Both the position numbers and the translations under genes were made by a program. From positions 1-34,542 of the forward strand of contig JAILOK010000121.1 of assembly GCA_024690825.1 (NCBI GenBank): 34,542 nt of DNA, in the 5' to 3' direction. Below are positions 7,297 to 16,603 of the stretch, piece after piece. The notes under the pieces are model-generated. The model worked only from the letters and a program-made list of their open reading frames with translations, was not told the origin of the DNA and did no database searches. This stretch comes from Lachnospiraceae bacterium (GTDB lineage: Bacteria > Bacillota > Clostridia > Lachnospirales > Lachnospiraceae). Positions within the stretch are counted from its first letter, which is position 1. Each line of letters opens with the position of its first letter.

Positions 7297-7827
7297 ATGA
7301 ATTATGTTATCGTTGGAAAGAATATAGATGTTACCCCGGGACTCCGGCAGGCCGTTGAGGAAAAGATAGGAAAACTTGAAAAGTATTTTGCACCTGATAC
7401 AGAGGTTCATGTTACCCTTTCCGTGGAAAAAGACAGGCATAAGATCGAGGTAACCATACCCGTGAAGGGAAGCATCATCAGATCGGAACAGGTCAGCAAT
7501 GATATGTATGTATCCATCGATCTTGTGGAAGAGATCATAGAGAGACAGCTCAAAAAATACAAGACGAAGATCATCGACAAAGAGCAGGAGGCTGCCCAGA
7601 CATTTAAGCAGGAATATATTGAAAGAGATTATCAGGACGAAGACGAGATAAAGATAGTAAGATCAAAGAGGTTCGGTATCAAGCCGATGTATCCGGAAGA
7701 TGCGTGTGTGCAGATGGAACTGCTGGGCCACAACTTCTATGTTTTCAGAAATGCCGAAACAGAGGAAGTGAATGTGGTATATAAAAGAAAAGGCAATACA
7801 TACGGACTGATAGAACCGGAAAATTAA
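7297..7827 (+). CDS. hpf: Ribosome hibernation promoting factor, long form
   Basis: The protein is 176 residues from ATG 7297 after AAGGGAG. Residues 1-100 are the S30AE/YfiA domain (MNYVIVGKNIDVTPGLRQAV), which sits in the mRNA/tRNA channel of the 30S subunit. A charged linker follows, and residues ~118-176 form the C-terminal dimerisation domain (RSKRFGIKPMYPEDACVQME) that makes long-form HPF pair 70S ribosomes into 100S dimers in stationary phase. It has its own terminator. In many Firmicutes hpf lies directly upstream of secA-prfB; here those genes begin at 20657. Confidence 0.95.
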   Translation: MNYVIVGKNIDVTPGLRQAVEEKIGKLEKYFAPDTEVHVTLSVEKDRHKIEVTIPVKGSIIRSEQVSNDMYVSIDLVEEIIERQLKKYKTKIIDKEQEAAQTFKQEYIERDYQDEDEIKIVRSKRFGIKPMYPEDACVQMELLGHNFYVFRNAETEEVNVVYKRKGNTYGLIEPEN

Positions 7828-7839
7828 AAAAGAGTGATG

Positions 7840-7868
7840 ACAGAGCAGGGTTTCCCTGCTCTGTTTTA
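7840..7868 (+). terminator. Rho-independent terminator of hpf
   Basis: A perfect 11-base-pair stem (ACAGAGCAGGG with CCCTGCTCTGT) around a TTT loop ends in TTTT. The next gene starts nine bases beyond, and I see no separate promoter, so the dlt-like operon may depend on read-through or on a promoter inside hpf. Confidence 0.9.
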
Positions 7869-7876
7869 AGGAAAAA

Positions 7877-9415
7877 ATGCTTACAAATATTCTTGAATAT
7901 CTTGAAAGATCAGCCGAGAAATATCCTGATAAAACAGCATATGCAAGCGATGATAAGCAGCTGACATACAGTCAGCTTAAAAATGGTGCCGAAAGGATCG
8001 GAACCGGAATCGCATCGCTTACTGAAAATATGGGCGAAAATCTTCCGGTCATGATATTTATGAAAAAAAGCCCCGAGACAATAGCGGCATTTATGGGTGT
8101 GCTTATGAGCGGAAATTTCTATGTGCCGATAGATACGGAGATGCCGGTGCACAGGGTTGGCCTTATCATAGAAAATCTCAGACCGTCACTCATAATATGC
8201 GATGCTGAATTAATGGATGAGGTTGACAGGATTGCCGGGGGGAGGGCTGCCGTAAGATCATATGAGAGTTTATCAGGTTTCGATCCGGATCACGAAAGAC
8301 TGAGAAAAATAAGAGAAAGAAGGATCGATACAGATCCTGCCTATGCCATATACACATCCGGGTCAACGGGAATACCCAAGGGCGTACTGGTATCGCACCG
8401 TTCACTTATAGATTATGTCGAGCATTTCAGTGAAGCCTGCGGTTTTTCAGATACGGATGTAGCGGGAAATCAGGTGCCGTTTCATTTTGACGCCTCACTG
8501 ATCGATATATACTGTACCTTAAGGAACGGGGCTTCCATGGTGATTATTCCGGTACAGCTTTTTTCTGCTCCCGCAAGGCTGCTTGAGCATATGGAAAGAT
8601 GGAAGATAACCATAATACGATGGGTACCGTCAGCTCTTAACATGGTTTCGACATTCGGGGCATTAAAGCTTAGCAGGCCGTCTGAACTAAGAAAGATCAT
8701 ATTTGGCGCGGAGGCAATGCCGACAAAATGCTTTAACTACTGGAAGAGCAATTACCCGGATGCATTTTTCATGCAGATCTACGGACCTACGGAGATAACG
8801 GGGATATGCACTTATTATATAGTTGACAGGGATTTTGATGACAGCGAGACTATCCCCATAGGCAGACAGATAAAAAACAGCAGTGTGTTTCTGCTTGATG
8901 AAAATGACAGACTGATAACGGATAGTGATCCCGGCATGATCGGAGAGATATGTGTGAGAGGCAGCGGTCTGGCGAACGGTTATATTAACAGCCCCGAGGC
9001 CACAGAAAGATCCTTTACGCAAAATCCCTTAAACAACAGATATCCGGAAAGGATATACAGGACGGGAGATCTTGCATCATACAATGAATACGGAGAACTG
9101 GTCTTTGCTTCGAGAAAGGATCACCAGATCAAACATATGGGTCACAGGATAGAACTTCCCGAAATAGAGGCTGCCGCATCCGGAATGGAGGGCATGCAGA
9201 ATGCGGCTTGTATCTTTGATGAAAGGAAAAACCGGATCATTATGGCTTATGTCTCGGATGCTCTTGATGATATTGCCATAATAGAGTATCTTAAAAAGAG
9301 ACTTCCAAGATATATGATACCGAATGTCCTGAAAAAGATCGGGAAGATGCCGTTTACAACGGGCGGAAAAACGGACAGAATGAAATTAAGGGAAATGATG
9401 ATCGAGAATCCTTAA
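7877..9415 (+). CDS. DltA-like acyl/aminoacyl-carrier-protein ligase (adenylating enzyme)
   Basis: The protein is 512 residues, close to DltA length, from ATG 7877 after AAGGA. It belongs to the ANL superfamily: P-loop-like YTSGSTGIPKG, HFDASLIDIY (core A4 region), IYGPTEITG, YRTGD, KHMGHRIELPEIE hinge, and C-terminal catalytic Lys498 in GGKTDR. It should activate a carboxylic or amino acid as an adenylate and load it on the carrier protein encoded directly downstream. In D-alanine-specific DltA enzymes a conserved Cys in an FCGE motif lines the pocket; here the segment reads FGAE (Gly277), so the substrate may not be D-Ala. First gene of a four-gene operon with MBOAT and SGNH partners. Naming it dltA would go beyond the evidence. 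Confidence 0.85.
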   Translation: MLTNILEYLERSAEKYPDKTAYASDDKQLTYSQLKNGAERIGTGIASLTENMGENLPVMIFMKKSPETIAAFMGVLMSGNFYVPIDTEMPVHRVGLIIENLRPSLIICDAELMDEVDRIAGGRAAVRSYESLSGFDPDHERLRKIRERRIDTDPAYAIYTSGSTGIPKGVLVSHRSLIDYVEHFSEACGFSDTDVAGNQVPFHFDASLIDIYCTLRNGASMVIIPVQLFSAPARLLEHMERWKITIIRWVPSALNMVSTFGALKLSRPSELRKIIFGAEAMPTKCFNYWKSNYPDAFFMQIYGPTEITGICTYYIVDRDFDDSETIPIGRQIKNSSVFLLDENDRLITDSDPGMIGEICVRGSGLANGYINSPEATERSFTQNPLNNRYPERIYRTGDLASYNEYGELVFASRKDHQIKHMGHRIELPEIEAAASGMEGMQNAACIFDERKNRIIMAYVSDALDDIAIIEYLKKRLPRYMIPNVLKKIGKMPFTTGGKTDRMKLREMMIENP

Positions 9416-9426
9416 AGGAGGAAAAG

Positions 9427-9654
9427 ATGGATGAGTTGATAGACATCCTCAAGGGAATACATCCCGAGGTGGATTATGAAACGGAAGAAGCGCTCATCGA
9501 CAGCAGGATATTTGACTCTTTTGATATCGTGACTTTAGTGGGTCAGCTTACGGAAGAATACGATATTGAGATCGGACCGGAGGATCTTCTGCCGGAGAAT
9601 TTCAACAGTGCAAAAAGCATATATGAACTTGTGTGCAGGCTGATGGAGGAGTAA
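9427..9654 (+). CDS. DltC-like acyl carrier protein
   Basis: This is a 75-residue acidic carrier protein from ATG 9427 behind AAAGGAGG. Ser31 in IFDSFDIV is the expected attachment site of 4'-phosphopantetheine, and the helices around it (LVGQLTEEYDIEIG) fit the four-helix ACP fold. It lies 11 bases after the ligase and nine bases before the MBOAT gene, so it is the obvious shuttle between adenylating enzyme and membrane acyltransferase. DltC, or a carrier for a hydroxy- or glyceryl acid, are the alternatives. Confidence 0.88.
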   Translation: MDELIDILKGIHPEVDYETEEALIDSRIFDSFDIVTLVGQLTEEYDIEIGPEDLLPENFNSAKSIYELVCRLMEE

Positions 9655-9663
9655 CAAAGATCG

Positions 9664-11256
9664 ATGTCTTTTGTTTCATTCTCCTTTGCACTTTTTGTGG
9701 CAGCTGCCGTTCTTTTTTATTATCTGATACCTGTGCGATACAGGTATCTTGTTCTGCTTATATTCAGTCTTTTGTTTTATTATCTTGCATGCGGGAAATA
9801 TATCATATATATCCTGCTCGCATCTTTAGTCACCTATATCTCCTCAATGCTGATGGAAAAAGAAAAACAGAAGGTGCAGGTTCTCTTTCCGGCTGAAGAA
9901 ACAGCAGCTGACAGGAATAAGAAGAAAGAGGCGAAAGAGTGGCTTAAAAAACGGCTGAAGCGAATAATGATCATTGATCTTCTCCTTGTTTTCGGGACCC
10001 TGTCGGTGCTTAAGTATTCGGAATTTGTATTTGCAAATATCAATCTGTTCAGACTTCTTTTTTTCGGAGACAGAAAACTGCGGGGGCTCGGAGATCTCGT
10101 ACTTCCTCTGGGCATATCCTTCTATACGTTTCAGGCGGCGGGATATATCATAGATCTTTACTACAAAAGGATCGATGCGGAAAAAAACCCCTTCAAACTA
10201 ATGCTGTTTGTGACCTTCTTTCCTCAGATCATCCAGGGACCCATAAGCAGATTTAAGGATCTGTCGCCCACTCTCTTTGCCGGAAACAGATTTGAAAGGG
10301 AGAACATCAGGAAGGGCCTTTATTATATCCTTTTCGGCGTGGCAAAGAAACTTATCATAGCTGACAGGCTTTCACTTTTTGTGCAGCGTTCTTCGGCATT
10401 TTACAAGGATGTCAACGGAACTTATCTCCTTCTGACGATCCTTTTTTATTCCCTGCAGCTTTACGCTGATTTTTCGGGAGGGATCAATATTACCATCGGA
10501 ACCGCAAGGCTTTTCGGCGTTGAAGTGACCGAAAATTTCGCAAGACCGTTTTTTTCAAAATCGGTGGCGGAGTACTGGAGGAGATGGCATATCACTCTGG
10601 GAACATGGTTTCGTGATTATATTTTCTATCCCATATCCATTTCAAAAAATCTCATGAATCTTGGAAAGAAGGTAAGCAGAGTCAGCAGTTTCTTTGGAAA
10701 AAGGACTTCGCTTTATACGGCAACCATTGTGGTCTGGGCTCTGACGGGCCTGTGGCATGGCGCCGAATGGAGATATGTGGTATGGGGACTTTTGAACGGA
10801 ATCATCATGTGCGTGTCGGCGGAACTTGAGCCTTTGTATGCATGGCTGAACCGGAAGGCCGGATGGAAGGATGATTCATTTCTCCACAAAGCTTTTTCCA
10901 TAATCAGGACATTTCTGATCATGAGTTTCCTGCGTATATTTGATCTCTCTTTTGAAGGCATCAGGATGGCTCTGTCCATATTGAAGAGAATACTGCTGCG
11001 TCAGGGAGGGATAACGATGTCCCGGCTTGAAGAACTGGGACTTTCGCAAAATGACCTTATCATATCGCTTGCAGGAATAGCGCTGTTGTTTGTCATCAGC
11101 ATGCTGCAGAGAAAGAAGAGCATATATGAAAGACTCATGGGACTGAGTCTGCCGTGCAGATGGGTTATATGTACTCTTTCCGTGGCCCTGATACTGGTAT
11201 TTGGCTATTACGGACTGGGTTATTCGGGCGCAGATTTCATATATATGCAGTTTTAG
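9664..11256 (+). CDS. MBOAT-family membrane O-acyltransferase (DltB/AlgI-like)
   Basis: This is a 530-residue polytopic membrane protein, longer than DltB (~400) and nearer AlgI/PatA size. It begins with a hydrophobic N-terminus (MSFVSFSFALFVAAAVLFYY) and has about eleven membrane segments. The core MBOAT features are present: LGISFYTFQAAGYIIDLY, FFPQIIQGPISRF, EYWRRWHITLGTWFRDYIFY (His309) and the active-site His365 in GLWHGAEW. These enzymes pass acyl groups from an intracellular carrier protein across the membrane to extracellular polymers or to a partner SGNH protein. A basic insert between the first membrane segments (residues ~65-100, KKKEAKEWLKKRLKR) is cytoplasmic and could dock the acidic carrier protein. 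Confidence 0.92.
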   Translation: MSFVSFSFALFVAAAVLFYYLIPVRYRYLVLLIFSLLFYYLACGKYIIYILLASLVTYISSMLMEKEKQKVQVLFPAEETAADRNKKKEAKEWLKKRLKRIMIIDLLLVFGTLSVLKYSEFVFANINLFRLLFFGDRKLRGLGDLVLPLGISFYTFQAAGYIIDLYYKRIDAEKNPFKLMLFVTFFPQIIQGPISRFKDLSPTLFAGNRFERENIRKGLYYILFGVAKKLIIADRLSLFVQRSSAFYKDVNGTYLLLTILFYSLQLYADFSGGINITIGTARLFGVEVTENFARPFFSKSVAEYWRRWHITLGTWFRDYIFYPISISKNLMNLGKKVSRVSSFFGKRTSLYTATIVVWALTGLWHGAEWRYVVWGLLNGIIMCVSAELEPLYAWLNRKAGWKDDSFLHKAFSIIRTFLIMSFLRIFDLSFEGIRMALSILKRILLRQGGITMSRLEELGLSQNDLIISLAGIALLFVISMLQRKKSIYERLMGLSLPCRWVICTLSVALILVFGYYGLGYSGADFIYMQF

Positions 11257-11266
11257 GTGATAAAAA

Positions 11267-12313
11267 ATGAAAAGACCGATCTATGGCTTGATAATAAAAT
11301 CTTTGTGCGTTCTTATAACGGCATGGCTGTTGTTTACGGTTCTGGACAGGATATTTATGCCCAAATACGTGGAGGAAAATACAGACGGAAATGTGACGGC
11401 GGAGTTTTACAGGGCAGACACACCGCTTGATGCGGTCTTTTTCGGATCATCAACCGTGTATAACGCCATAGCGCCGGATAAGATGTGGAACGAATTCGGG
11501 TTCTCCTCATATACGAGGGCAAGCGCATCCCAGACGATCTGGCAGTCGTACTATCTTATAAGGGATACCGTACATTATAACAGACCGAAGCTTGTTACTC
11601 TGGATGTAAGCTTTATGAAATACGGAGAGGACTTTTATGAGGAGGCATCGAACCGAAAGACAATAGACGGTATGAAATTGTCCTTCGACAAACTTATGTG
11701 TGCCCGCGATTCGATGTGGGAGGAGGAAAGCCTTTACTCTTATGCATTTCCGATCCTGAGATTCCATTCGAGGTGGAATGAGCTCAGAGCCGAAGATTTT
11801 AAGTATGCCCTGAGGCGGCCGACAGTTACCTATGACGGGTTTATCATGGGATTTAGGAATGATCCGGATATAGAGAATTACGAAGTGGTAGAAAAAGAGG
11901 ATTATTCCTTTCCGCCAAAAGCAGCTGAATATCTTGTGAGGATAATGGAATACTGCGAAGAAGAGGACATACCTCTTTTGCTTATGAAAACACCGACTTA
12001 TATAAACAACTGGTTTCCCGAATATGACAGGCAGCTTGAAGAAATGGCAGGAAAATACCGGAATGTCGAATATGTGAATTTTGACTATTGCGCCGATATC
12101 ATAGGTCTTGACCGCAGGGCGGATTACATGGACGGTCACAGTCATCTGAATATCTGCGGGGCGGAGAAGTTTTCGGGCTTTTTCGGAAAGTATATAAAGG
12201 ACAGGTATGGACTGCCGGATCACAGGCAGGATGACACATATAGCAGTGTATGGAATGAGCGGTATACAAGGTATTGTATAGACGGTGAAATAGGAAAAGC
12301 GGCATTGAAATGA
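11267..12313 (+). CDS. Membrane-anchored SGNH-type protein (DltD/AlgJ-like)
   Basis: The protein is 348 residues with one N-terminal membrane segment (~6-30) and an extracytoplasmic SGNH domain. Ser61 in FFGSSTVYNA is the likely nucleophile, and Asp289 and His293 in DGHSHLN complete the triad. Architecture and operon position match DltD and the AlgJ/AlgX/PatB group, which act with an MBOAT protein to transfer acyl groups to, or remove them from, wall polymers. Overall sequence does not look like classical DltD, so the polymer could be teichoic acid, an exopolysaccharide or a wall glycan. It is the last gene of the operon; the next promoter overlaps its 3' end. Confidence 0.8.
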   Translation: MKRPIYGLIIKSLCVLITAWLLFTVLDRIFMPKYVEENTDGNVTAEFYRADTPLDAVFFGSSTVYNAIAPDKMWNEFGFSSYTRASASQTIWQSYYLIRDTVHYNRPKLVTLDVSFMKYGEDFYEEASNRKTIDGMKLSFDKLMCARDSMWEEESLYSYAFPILRFHSRWNELRAEDFKYALRRPTVTYDGFIMGFRNDPDIENYEVVEKEDYSFPPKAAEYLVRIMEYCEEEDIPLLLMKTPTYINNWFPEYDRQLEEMAGKYRNVEYVNFDYCADIIGLDRRADYMDGHSHLNICGAEKFSGFFGKYIKDRYGLPDHRQDDTYSSVWNERYTRYCIDGEIGKAALK

Positions 12314-12333
12314 TAGTATCCATGTGTTAGAAT
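12305..12333 (+). promoter_or_regulatory. Promoter of the butyrate operon (thl)
   Basis: TTGAAA (12305-12310) and TAGAAT (12328-12333) are 17 bases apart, with a TGT extended -10 element. The -35 box lies in the last codons of the preceding gene. The predicted start near 12340 gives a ~54 nt leader with AAAGGAGGAAAG before ATG 12394. Confidence 0.8.
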
Positions 12334-12393
12334 AAGCGTTGCACTGGGCATTTATTGTGCCTTAATCATACGCGATAAAAGGAGGAAAGCTAT

Positions 12394-13587
12394 ATGTCAA
12401 AAAAGATCGTGCTTGCGGGCGCATGCCGCACGGCAATAGGAACCATGGGAGGATCTCTGTCCACTACACCTGCCGCAAAGCTGGGAGAGATAGTTATCAG
12501 GGAAGCTTTGAACAGAGCGGGAGTCAAGGGTGAGCAGGTGGATCATGTCTACATGGGCTGCGTTATACAGGCAGGTCTGGGACAGAATGTAGCGCGTCAG
12601 GCTTCACTTAACGCAGGCATACCCAAGGAAGTGCCGGCAGTTACAGTGAATGTGGTCTGCGGATCCGGACTTAATTGTGTGAATATGGCGGCACAGATGA
12701 TACAGGCAGGAGATGCAGATATCGTTGTTGCCGGCGGTATGGAGAATATGTCGATGGCTCCGTTTGCCCTTCCTCAGGGACGTTACGGATACAGGATGAC
12801 ATGGCCCAGCCAGAGCCAGGGGGCACTGGTTGACACGATGGTCAAGGATGCACTGTGGGATGCTTTTAATGATTATCATATGATCACAACAGCAGATAAT
12901 ATCGCAAAGCAGTGGAATCTGACCCGTGAGGAACTTGACGAGTTTGCGTTAAAGAGCCAGCAGAAGGCCTGCGCAGCAATCGAGAACGGAAACTTCAAGG
13001 AAGAGATAGTTCCTGTTGAGATAAAGAAAAAGAAGGAAACAGTAGTGTTTGATACCGATGAGGGACCCAGGGCCGGTTCGACCATGGAGGCGCTTGCAAA
13101 GCTTAAGCCTCTTAATCCGGACGGATTTGTAACTGCCGGAAATGCATCGGGAATCAATGACGGTGCCGCAGCAGTGGTAGTCATGACCGAAGAAAAGGCA
13201 AAAGAACTCGGGGTTACACCAATGGCTGAATTTGTTGCGGGAGCTCTTGCCGGAGTAGATCCTTCTATCATGGGAATCGGACCTGTGGCAGCAACAAAGA
13301 AGGTTATGGCAAAGACCGGAATGACCATAGAGGATTTTGACATCTATGAAGCAAACGAGGCGTTTGCTGCCCAGTCTGTGGCAGTAGGAAAGGATCTCGG
13401 ATTTGACCTTAACAAGCTTAATCTCAACGGCGGCGCGATCGCTCTCGGACATCCCGTTGGAGCATCAGGCGCAAGGATACTTGTAACCCTCCTTTACAAC
13501 ATGAAGAGGACGGGAGCAAAGACAGGTCTTGCGACTTTATGCATAGGCGGAGGCATGGGCTGCGCAACTGTAGTTAAGGCTTTATAA
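12394..13587 (+). CDS. thl: Acetyl-CoA C-acetyltransferase (thiolase)
   Basis: This 397-residue biosynthetic thiolase condenses two acetyl-CoA to acetoacetyl-CoA, the first step of butyrate synthesis. The nucleophile is Cys89 ([10 protein letters not shown]); His353 ([12 protein letters not shown]) and Cys383 ([10 protein letters not shown]) complete the active site. ATG 12394 follows AAAGGAGG. It leads the thl-crt-hbd-bcd-etfB-etfA operon, whose genes have spacings of 16-56 bases and consistent ribosome binding sites. Length and motifs are standard for the family, and nothing is missing. Confidence 0.96.
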   Translation: MSKKIVLAGACRTAIGTMGGSLSTTPAAKLGEIVIREALNRAGVKGEQVDHVYMGCVIQAGLGQNVARQASLNAGIPKEVPAVTVNVVCGSGLNCVNMAAQMIQAGDADIVVAGGMENMSMAPFALPQGRYGYRMTWPSQSQGALVDTMVKDALWDAFNDYHMITTADNIAKQWNLTREELDEFALKSQQKACAAIENGNFKEEIVPVEIKKKKETVVFDTDEGPRAGSTMEALAKLKPLNPDGFVTAGNASGINDGAAAVVVMTEEKAKELGVTPMAEFVAGALAGVDPSIMGIGPVAATKKVMAKTGMTIEDFDIYEANEAFAAQSVAVGKDLGFDLNKLNLNGGAIALGHPVGASGARILVTLLYNMKRTGAKTGLATLCIGGGMGCATVVKAL

Positions 13588-13603
13588 GAAAGGAAATAAG
13601 GAA

Positions 13604-14398
13604 ATGGCTTTTGTAGAATATGAAGTAAAAGAAAAATATGCCATCATCACAATCAACAGACCGGAGGCACTGAACGCATTGAATTCCGCAGTGCTCGAGG
13701 AACTTGACAGGGTGGTTTCGGGCATAGATATAAATGAGGTCAGAGCTGTGGTGCTCACAGGAGCAGGAGAGAAGTCCTTTGTTGCCGGAGCCGATATAGG
13801 TGAAATGAGCACTCTTTCAAAATCCGAGGGAGAAGCTTTCGGAAAGAAGGGAAATGATGTTTTCAGAAAGATAGAGACATCACCGGTTCCTTTCATAGCT
13901 GCCGTTAACGGATTTGCTTTAGGCGGCGGAAACGAGCTTGCCATGAGCTGTGATATAAGGATCTGCGCAGACAGCGCACTTTTCGGACAGCCCGAGGTTG
14001 GTCTCGGGATAACTCCCGGATTCGGAGGGACACAGAGACTGGCAAGACTTGTAAGTCCGGGAATGGCAAAGCAGCTTATCTATACGGCAAGGAATATCAA
14101 AGCGGATGAGGCATACAGGATAGGACTTGTAAATGCGGTATATCCTCTGTCGGATCTTATGGCAGAGGCGGAAAAACTTGCATCGACCATAGCAAAAAAT
14201 GCGCCCATAGCAGTCAGAAACTGTAAAAAGGCTATAGATGACGGATTGCAGGTCAATATAGATGAGGCTCTCACTGTGGAAGAAAAACTCTTCGGGGACT
14301 GCTTTGAATCATATGATCAGAAGGAAGGCATGGCAAACTTCCTCAGAAAAAAGGATGATCCTGCGAAGGTAAAGATAGTGGATTTTCAGAACAAGTAA
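13604..14398 (+). CDS. crt: Crotonase (3-hydroxybutyryl-CoA dehydratase)
   Basis: The protein is 264 residues of the enoyl-CoA hydratase family. It dehydrates 3-hydroxybutyryl-CoA to crotonyl-CoA. The oxyanion-hole segments ([22 protein letters not shown]) and the two catalytic glutamates Glu111 and Glu131 ([14 protein letters not shown]), 20 residues apart, are all present. It starts at ATG 13604, 16 bases after thl, with an AAGGAAATAAGGAA leader. The stop overlaps an ATG (14398) that would extend hbd; that start is not used. Confidence 0.95.
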   Translation: MAFVEYEVKEKYAIITINRPEALNALNSAVLEELDRVVSGIDINEVRAVVLTGAGEKSFVAGADIGEMSTLSKSEGEAFGKKGNDVFRKIETSPVPFIAAVNGFALGGGNELAMSCDIRICADSALFGQPEVGLGITPGFGGTQRLARLVSPGMAKQLIYTARNIKADEAYRIGLVNAVYPLSDLMAEAEKLASTIAKNAPIAVRNCKKAIDDGLQVNIDEALTVEEKLFGDCFESYDQKEGMANFLRKKDDPAKVKIVDFQNK

Positions 14399-14451
14399 TG
14401 TTCAGGCCGGACGCTTCAACGCGTCTCACAAAAAAACAGGAGGATACAAAA

Positions 14452-15324
14452 ATGAAGGTAGCGGTAATAGGTGCCGGAACCATGGGACAGGGAATCGCAA
14501 AGGCTTTCGCCCAGTGTGACGATTTTGACAAGGTCTATCTTTGCGATATCAAGACCGAGTTTGCCGAAGGCGGACTTGCAAAGATCAAAAAGGGATATGA
14601 AAAACTGGTGAGCAAAGGAAAGATGGACCAGGCTGCAGTTGATTCATATCTTGCCAAATTTGAAACGGGCTTAAATTCAATAGCAACAGATCCGGATCTG
14701 GTAGTTGAGGCAGCACTTGAAGTGATGGAGATCAAGCAGAACTGCTTCAAGGATCTGATGGAAAACATTGTAAAGAATGATAACTGTATTTTTGCTTCAA
14801 ATACATCATCTCTTTCGATCACCGAGATAGGTGCGGGACTTCCGAAGCCCATCGTCGGTATGCATTTCTTTAATCCGGCAGACAGGATGAAGCTTATCGA
14901 GGTTATCGCGGGTGCAAACACCCCCGAGGATCTCGTTTCCAAAGTAAAGGATATTTCCGAAAAACTCGGAAAAACTCCCGTACAGGTTAATGAAGCTCCC
15001 GGATTTGTCGTAAACAGGATCCTGATCCCGCTCATCAATGAGGGAATTTTCGTATATTCTGAAGGTGTTTCGGATATAGAAGGCATAGATAATGCCATGA
15101 AACTCGGCGCAAACCATCCGATGGGTCCCCTTGAACTTGGCGATTATGTGGGACTCGATATCGTGCTTGCGATCATGGAGGTCCTCTATGCGGAAACAGG
15201 CGATTCCAAATACAGACCGGCTCCGCTGCTTAAGAAGATGGTGAGGGCAAAGAAACTCGGAGTAAAGACCGGTATCGGATTCTATGATTATTCCGACGGA
15301 AAAGTTCCGACAGATCGTAAATAA
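14452..15324 (+). CDS. hbd: 3-hydroxybutyryl-CoA dehydrogenase
   Basis: The protein is 290 residues and reduces acetoacetyl-CoA to 3-hydroxybutyryl-CoA. ATG 14452 follows AGGAGGATACAAAA and begins exactly at the Rossmann motif ([16 protein letters not shown]); the in-frame ATG at 14398 would add 18 unconserved residues without a ribosome binding site. Catalytic His138 lies in [15 protein letters not shown], and the C-terminal dimerisation domain ([16 protein letters not shown]) is complete. It is third in the butyrate operon, 53 bases after crt. Confidence 0.96.
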   Translation: MKVAVIGAGTMGQGIAKAFAQCDDFDKVYLCDIKTEFAEGGLAKIKKGYEKLVSKGKMDQAAVDSYLAKFETGLNSIATDPDLVVEAALEVMEIKQNCFKDLMENIVKNDNCIFASNTSSLSITEIGAGLPKPIVGMHFFNPADRMKLIEVIAGANTPEDLVSKVKDISEKLGKTPVQVNEAPGFVVNRILIPLINEGIFVYSEGVSDIEGIDNAMKLGANHPMGPLELGDYVGLDIVLAIMEVLYAETGDSKYRPAPLLKKMVRAKKLGVKTGIGFYDYSDGKVPTDRK

Positions 15325-15380
15325 AGCAACGAAGCATTCGTAATATCATAATATATAAAAAATACGGAGGAAGGTAAGAC

Positions 15381-16547
15381 ATGGACTTTCAGTTGAGCAA
15401 GGAACATGCAATGGCAAGATCTCTGTTTAAGGATTTTGCCGAAAAAGAAGTTAAACCTCGTGCCATCGAGGTCGACGAAACCGAGGAATTCCCCAGAGAT
15501 ACCGTTGAAAAAATGGCAAAATACGGATTTATGGGAATACCTGTTCCGAAGGAATACGGCGGACAGGGATGTGATCCTCTCACATATGCAATGTGTGTGG
15601 AGGAACTTTCAAAAGTCTGCGGAACCACCGGTGTTATCGTATCGGCGCATACATCACTGTGCTGTGACCCGATAATGACTTTCGGTACCGAAGAGCAGAA
15701 GCAGAAGTGGCTCGTTCCCCTGGCAAAGGGTGAGAAGATCGGCGCATTCGGACTGACAGAGCCCGGCGCGGGAACAGATGCGCAGGGAATGCAGACCAAG
15801 GCGGTTCTGGAAGGCGATGAGTGGGTTCTTAACGGATCAAAGTGCTTCATCACAAACGGTAAGGAGGCAGATGTATATGTTATCTTTGCCGTAAGCGGCA
15901 AGATTGAAAAGCGCGGAAAGATGATGAAGGAAATTTCTGCATATGTAGTGGAAAAGGGAACACCCGGATTTACCTTCGGAACGAAAGAAAACAAGATGGG
16001 TATCCGCGGATCGTCCACATATGAGCTTATATTCCAGGACTGCAGAATCCCCAAGGACAATCTTTTGGGACAGCAGGGCAAGGGATTCAATATAGCCATG
16101 CATACTCTTGACGGCGGACGTATCGGTATAGCCGCTCAGGCTTTGGGTATTGCAGAGGGAGCTTTAGAGCGCACGATCGAGTATGTAAAGGAAAGAAAAC
16201 AGTTCGGAAGGGCGATCGGACAGTTCCAGAATACGCAGTTCCAGCTTGCTGACATGGCTACAAAATGCAAGGCTGCCCAGCTTCTGGTTTACCAGGCAGC
16301 AATGAAGAAGGCTGAATATCAGAAAGACCCCAAGGTATCATATTCCGTAGAGGCGGCTATGGCAAAGCTCTGCGCGGCAGAGGTTGCCATGGAGGTTACC
16401 ACAAAGGCTGTACAGTATCACGGCGGTTATGGATATATCAGGGAATATGAAGTTGAACGAATGATGAGAGATGCAAAGATCACCGAGATCTATGAGGGAA
16501 CATCGGAAGTTCAGAGAATGGTCATTTCTGCCAACCTTTTGAAATGA
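15381..16547 (+). CDS. bcd: Butyryl-CoA dehydrogenase
   Basis: The protein is 388 residues of the acyl-CoA dehydrogenase family. It reduces crotonyl-CoA to butyryl-CoA with electrons from the electron-transfer flavoprotein encoded next to it. FAD-binding segments (FGLTEPGAGTDAQ, GSKCFITNG) and the catalytic base Glu372 in EIYEGTSEVQRM are present, as in short-chain anaerobic Bcd enzymes. With EtfAB such enzymes bifurcate electrons from NADH to crotonyl-CoA and ferredoxin; adjacency to etfBA supports this but does not prove it. ATG 15381 follows CGGAGGAAGG. Confidence 0.96.
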   Translation: MDFQLSKEHAMARSLFKDFAEKEVKPRAIEVDETEEFPRDTVEKMAKYGFMGIPVPKEYGGQGCDPLTYAMCVEELSKVCGTTGVIVSAHTSLCCDPIMTFGTEEQKQKWLVPLAKGEKIGAFGLTEPGAGTDAQGMQTKAVLEGDEWVLNGSKCFITNGKEADVYVIFAVSGKIEKRGKMMKEISAYVVEKGTPGFTFGTKENKMGIRGSSTYELIFQDCRIPKDNLLGQQGKGFNIAMHTLDGGRIGIAAQALGIAEGALERTIEYVKERKQFGRAIGQFQNTQFQLADMATKCKAAQLLVYQAAMKKAEYQKDPKVSYSVEAAMAKLCAAEVAMEVTTKAVQYHGGYGYIREYEVERMMRDAKITEIYEGTSEVQRMVISANLLK

Positions 16548-16603
16548 TAATAGGATTAAGAGTTGTTGTCTGTATATAGATAAAGTATAAGGAGCGAACA
16601 GTC

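Noticed and set aside
12334-12380. Rex-type redox operator in the thl leader
   Set aside because: Only fragments of the inverted repeat (TTGT, TTAAT) are present, without the paired half-sites.
12876-13452. Long minus-strand frames inside thl
   Set aside because: They are antisense shadows of a clear thiolase gene and lack ribosome binding sites or family features.
16560-16590. Internal promoter before etfB (TTGTTG, TATAAG)
   Set aside because: Transcription would start beyond the etfB ribosome binding site, and the -10 merges with it.
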